A stretch of DNA of 64,000 nt from Paenibacillus camerounensis (GTDB lineage Bacteria > Bacillota > Bacilli > Paenibacillales > Paenibacillaceae): assembly GCF_000723885.1 (NCBI RefSeq), contig NZ_CCDG010000008.1, positions 1 to 64,000 of the forward strand. Direction: 5' to 3'. The notes beneath the pieces are model-generated. The model did not search any database. It was not told the origin of the DNA and saw nothing but the letters and a program-made list of their open reading frames with translations. Below are positions 63,228 through 64,000 of this stretch, one piece after another. Position numbers and translations under genes: made by a program. Each line of letters starts with the position of its first letter. Within the stretch, counting starts at the first letter, position 1.

Positions 63228-63434
63228 ATGCTGCAGGAACTGATTGGACAGAAGGTGGCGGTACATTTTCTGGACGGAACCAGCGTTAGAGAAGGTGTGC
63301 TGGAGGAGCTTGATGAACGTTTTGTAAAATACCGGACGGAGTATCAGCTGCTGTATATCCCGGTTTCCTCTATCCGCGCGGTTGCGCTGGAGACCAAAGA
63401 GCGGGAACGGCCGCGGGTCGGATTCGGGCATTAA
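63228..63434 (+). CDS. Small LSm/SH3-like beta-barrel protein
   Basis: This is a 68-residue protein read from ATG 63228, nine bases after AAAGGAG; ATG 63222 is too close to that sequence. It consists of short strands separated by turns: IGQKVAVHFLDGTSVREGVL, EELDERFVKYRTEYQLLYIP and VSSIRAVAL, the pattern of Hfq/LSm or DUF2642-like proteins. It then ends in a basic tail. The function is unknown. It follows clpP by 20 bases and shares its terminator, so the two are likely cotranscribed. Confidence 0.75.
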   Translation: MLQELIGQKVAVHFLDGTSVREGVLEELDERFVKYRTEYQLLYIPVSSIRAVALETKERERPRVGFGH

Positions 63435-63455
63435 GGACAGATACAGGACGTAAAG

Positions 63456-63497
63456 AGACTATTCTTAAGCCAAGAGGCGCAGGAGTAGTCTTTTTTT
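63456..63497 (+). terminator. Rho-independent terminator
   Basis: AGACTATTC pairs with GAGTAGTCT with one mismatch, followed by seven T residues. It ends the clpP unit. Confidence 0.9.
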
Positions 63498-63515
63498 GTG
63501 CATACAGGATTCCAT

Positions 63516-63530
63516 TGATAATCATTATCA
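63516..63530. promoter_or_regulatory. Perfect Fur box
   Basis: TGATAATCATTATCA is an exact match to the 7-1-7 Fur consensus. It lies 47 bases before the start of the AraC regulator at 63578 and indicates iron repression of that gene. Confidence 0.92.
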
Positions 63531-63577
63531 ATTATACTGGAAGGACTTATAGAGTTACTGATGGTGGTGAGCTGGAA

Positions 63578-64000
63578 ATGCTGGATGAGGAAATAAGAGA
63601 CGGTCAGGAGCAGGAGCTGCCGGATTGGGAGGAGCTTGCCTTCCGTCTGCTGTCCGTTCAGGCTGTGAAGGGTACAGACGAGATGCATTTGCCACAGCAG
63701 CTTGTATTAACCTATGCACTGATTGTAGTGACAGGCGGAACGGTACAGCTTCAGGCTGACACCGGCCTGCTGGAGCTGGCAGCCGGTTCAGTCAGTCTGT
63801 GCATTCCGGGACAAACCTTCGGCACTGTGGAGCAGTCGGGGAGTCTGGAAATGTACATATTTTATTTTAATGTCTACAGGTACGGCGCAGCAGACGAAGG
63901 CAGCCGTCCCCTCAAGAATGCGCAGCTGCTTCCGCAGTCAGGGCTGCTGGCACAGATCCCGGTGCAGTCCATATTGACAGTGTGCAGCGAGCTGGCACAG
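63578..64000 (+). CDS. Iron-regulated AraC-type regulator, N-terminal part (cut by window edge)
   Basis: The frame from ATG 63578 (behind GGTGAG) stays open for 141 codons to the end of the window. It reads ELPDWEELAFRLLSVQAVKG, then LALIVVTGG-like strands (YALIVVTGGTVQLQADTG) and AGSVSLCIPGQTFGTVEQSG, the cupin-like sensor part that precedes AraC DNA-binding domains in Btr-type regulators. The same half is seen in the fusion protein at 20626. With the perfect Fur box before it, it is probably an activator of a siderophore uptake system lying beyond the right edge. Whether a binding domain follows cannot be seen. Confidence 0.75.
   Translation, partial: MLDEEIRDGQEQELPDWEELAFRLLSVQAVKGTDEMHLPQQLVLTYALIVVTGGTVQLQADTGLLELAAGSVSLCIPGQTFGTVEQSGSLEMYIFYFNVYRYGAADEGSRPLKNAQLLPQSGLLAQIPVQSILTVCSELAQ

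Overview
The window looks like a chromosomal segment of an endospore-forming, low-to-medium GC Firmicute, most probably a Paenibacillus or close relative. Evidence: strong Shine-Dalgarno sequences of the AGGAGG/GGGGA type, many TTG and GTG starts, Rho-independent terminators, two very large secreted proteins with three C-terminal S-layer homology (SLH) domains, a spore germination GerB-type permease, AraC regulators joined to siderophore-binding domains, and long stretches of hairpin-bearing intergenic repeats. No rRNA, tRNA, CRISPR array, intact transposase or prophage gene was recognised.

Layout. 0.2-3.4 kb: a divergent, Fur-box-controlled siderophore ABC transporter (ATPase and permease on the minus strand, lipoprotein on the plus strand). 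3.6-9 kb: a luciferase-like flavin oxidoreductase with a zinc-ribbon protein, a CDP-alcohol phosphatidyltransferase, a truncated CPBP protease, a secreted FMN-binding-like protein and a conserved unknown. 9.2-14.9 kb: a giant SLH-anchored pectate-lyase-like protein. 15-25.7 kb: a glycosyltransferase, M3 oligoendopeptidase, LysR and AraC regulators, a YdeI/DUF1801 trio, and an AraC regulator fused in frame to a lipoprotein-type siderophore-binding protein. 24.8-28.6 kb: a nucleotidyltransferase and UvrA-like ATPase pair.

28.6-38.6 kb is an accessory, partly AT-rich stretch full of intergenic repeats and decaying genes: a GNAT with its middle deleted, a phosphotransferase tail, a frameshifted pentapeptide protein, two frameshifted unknowns, and fragments of gerA and gerC around a complete gerB. 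It also holds PlsY, an amidase, GrpB and several orphan proteins. 38.6-46.9 kb returns to ordinary genes: a subtilase, a flavoprotein monooxygenase, a UbiD-family decarboxylase, acetyltransferases and a WYL regulator.

47-64 kb is signalling and surface: a hybrid histidine kinase with a phosphotransfer domain next to an HD-GYP response regulator (a likely phosphorelay to c-di-GMP degradation), a 51-bp tandem repeat array, a GT4 glycosyltransferase, a second giant SLH protein, a chemotaxis receptor, an ECF sigma factor with an epimerase-like enzyme, a complete ClpP, and at the right edge the start of another AraC regulator behind a perfect Fur box.

The strongest candidates for something undescribed are the regulator-lipoprotein fusion with a signal peptide, ribosome binding site and Fur-like box inside the reading frame; the paired structured repeats at 7.9 and 42.6 kb; the 51-bp hairpin array; and the concentration of internally deleted genes, two of which share an 18-bp motif beside the truncation.
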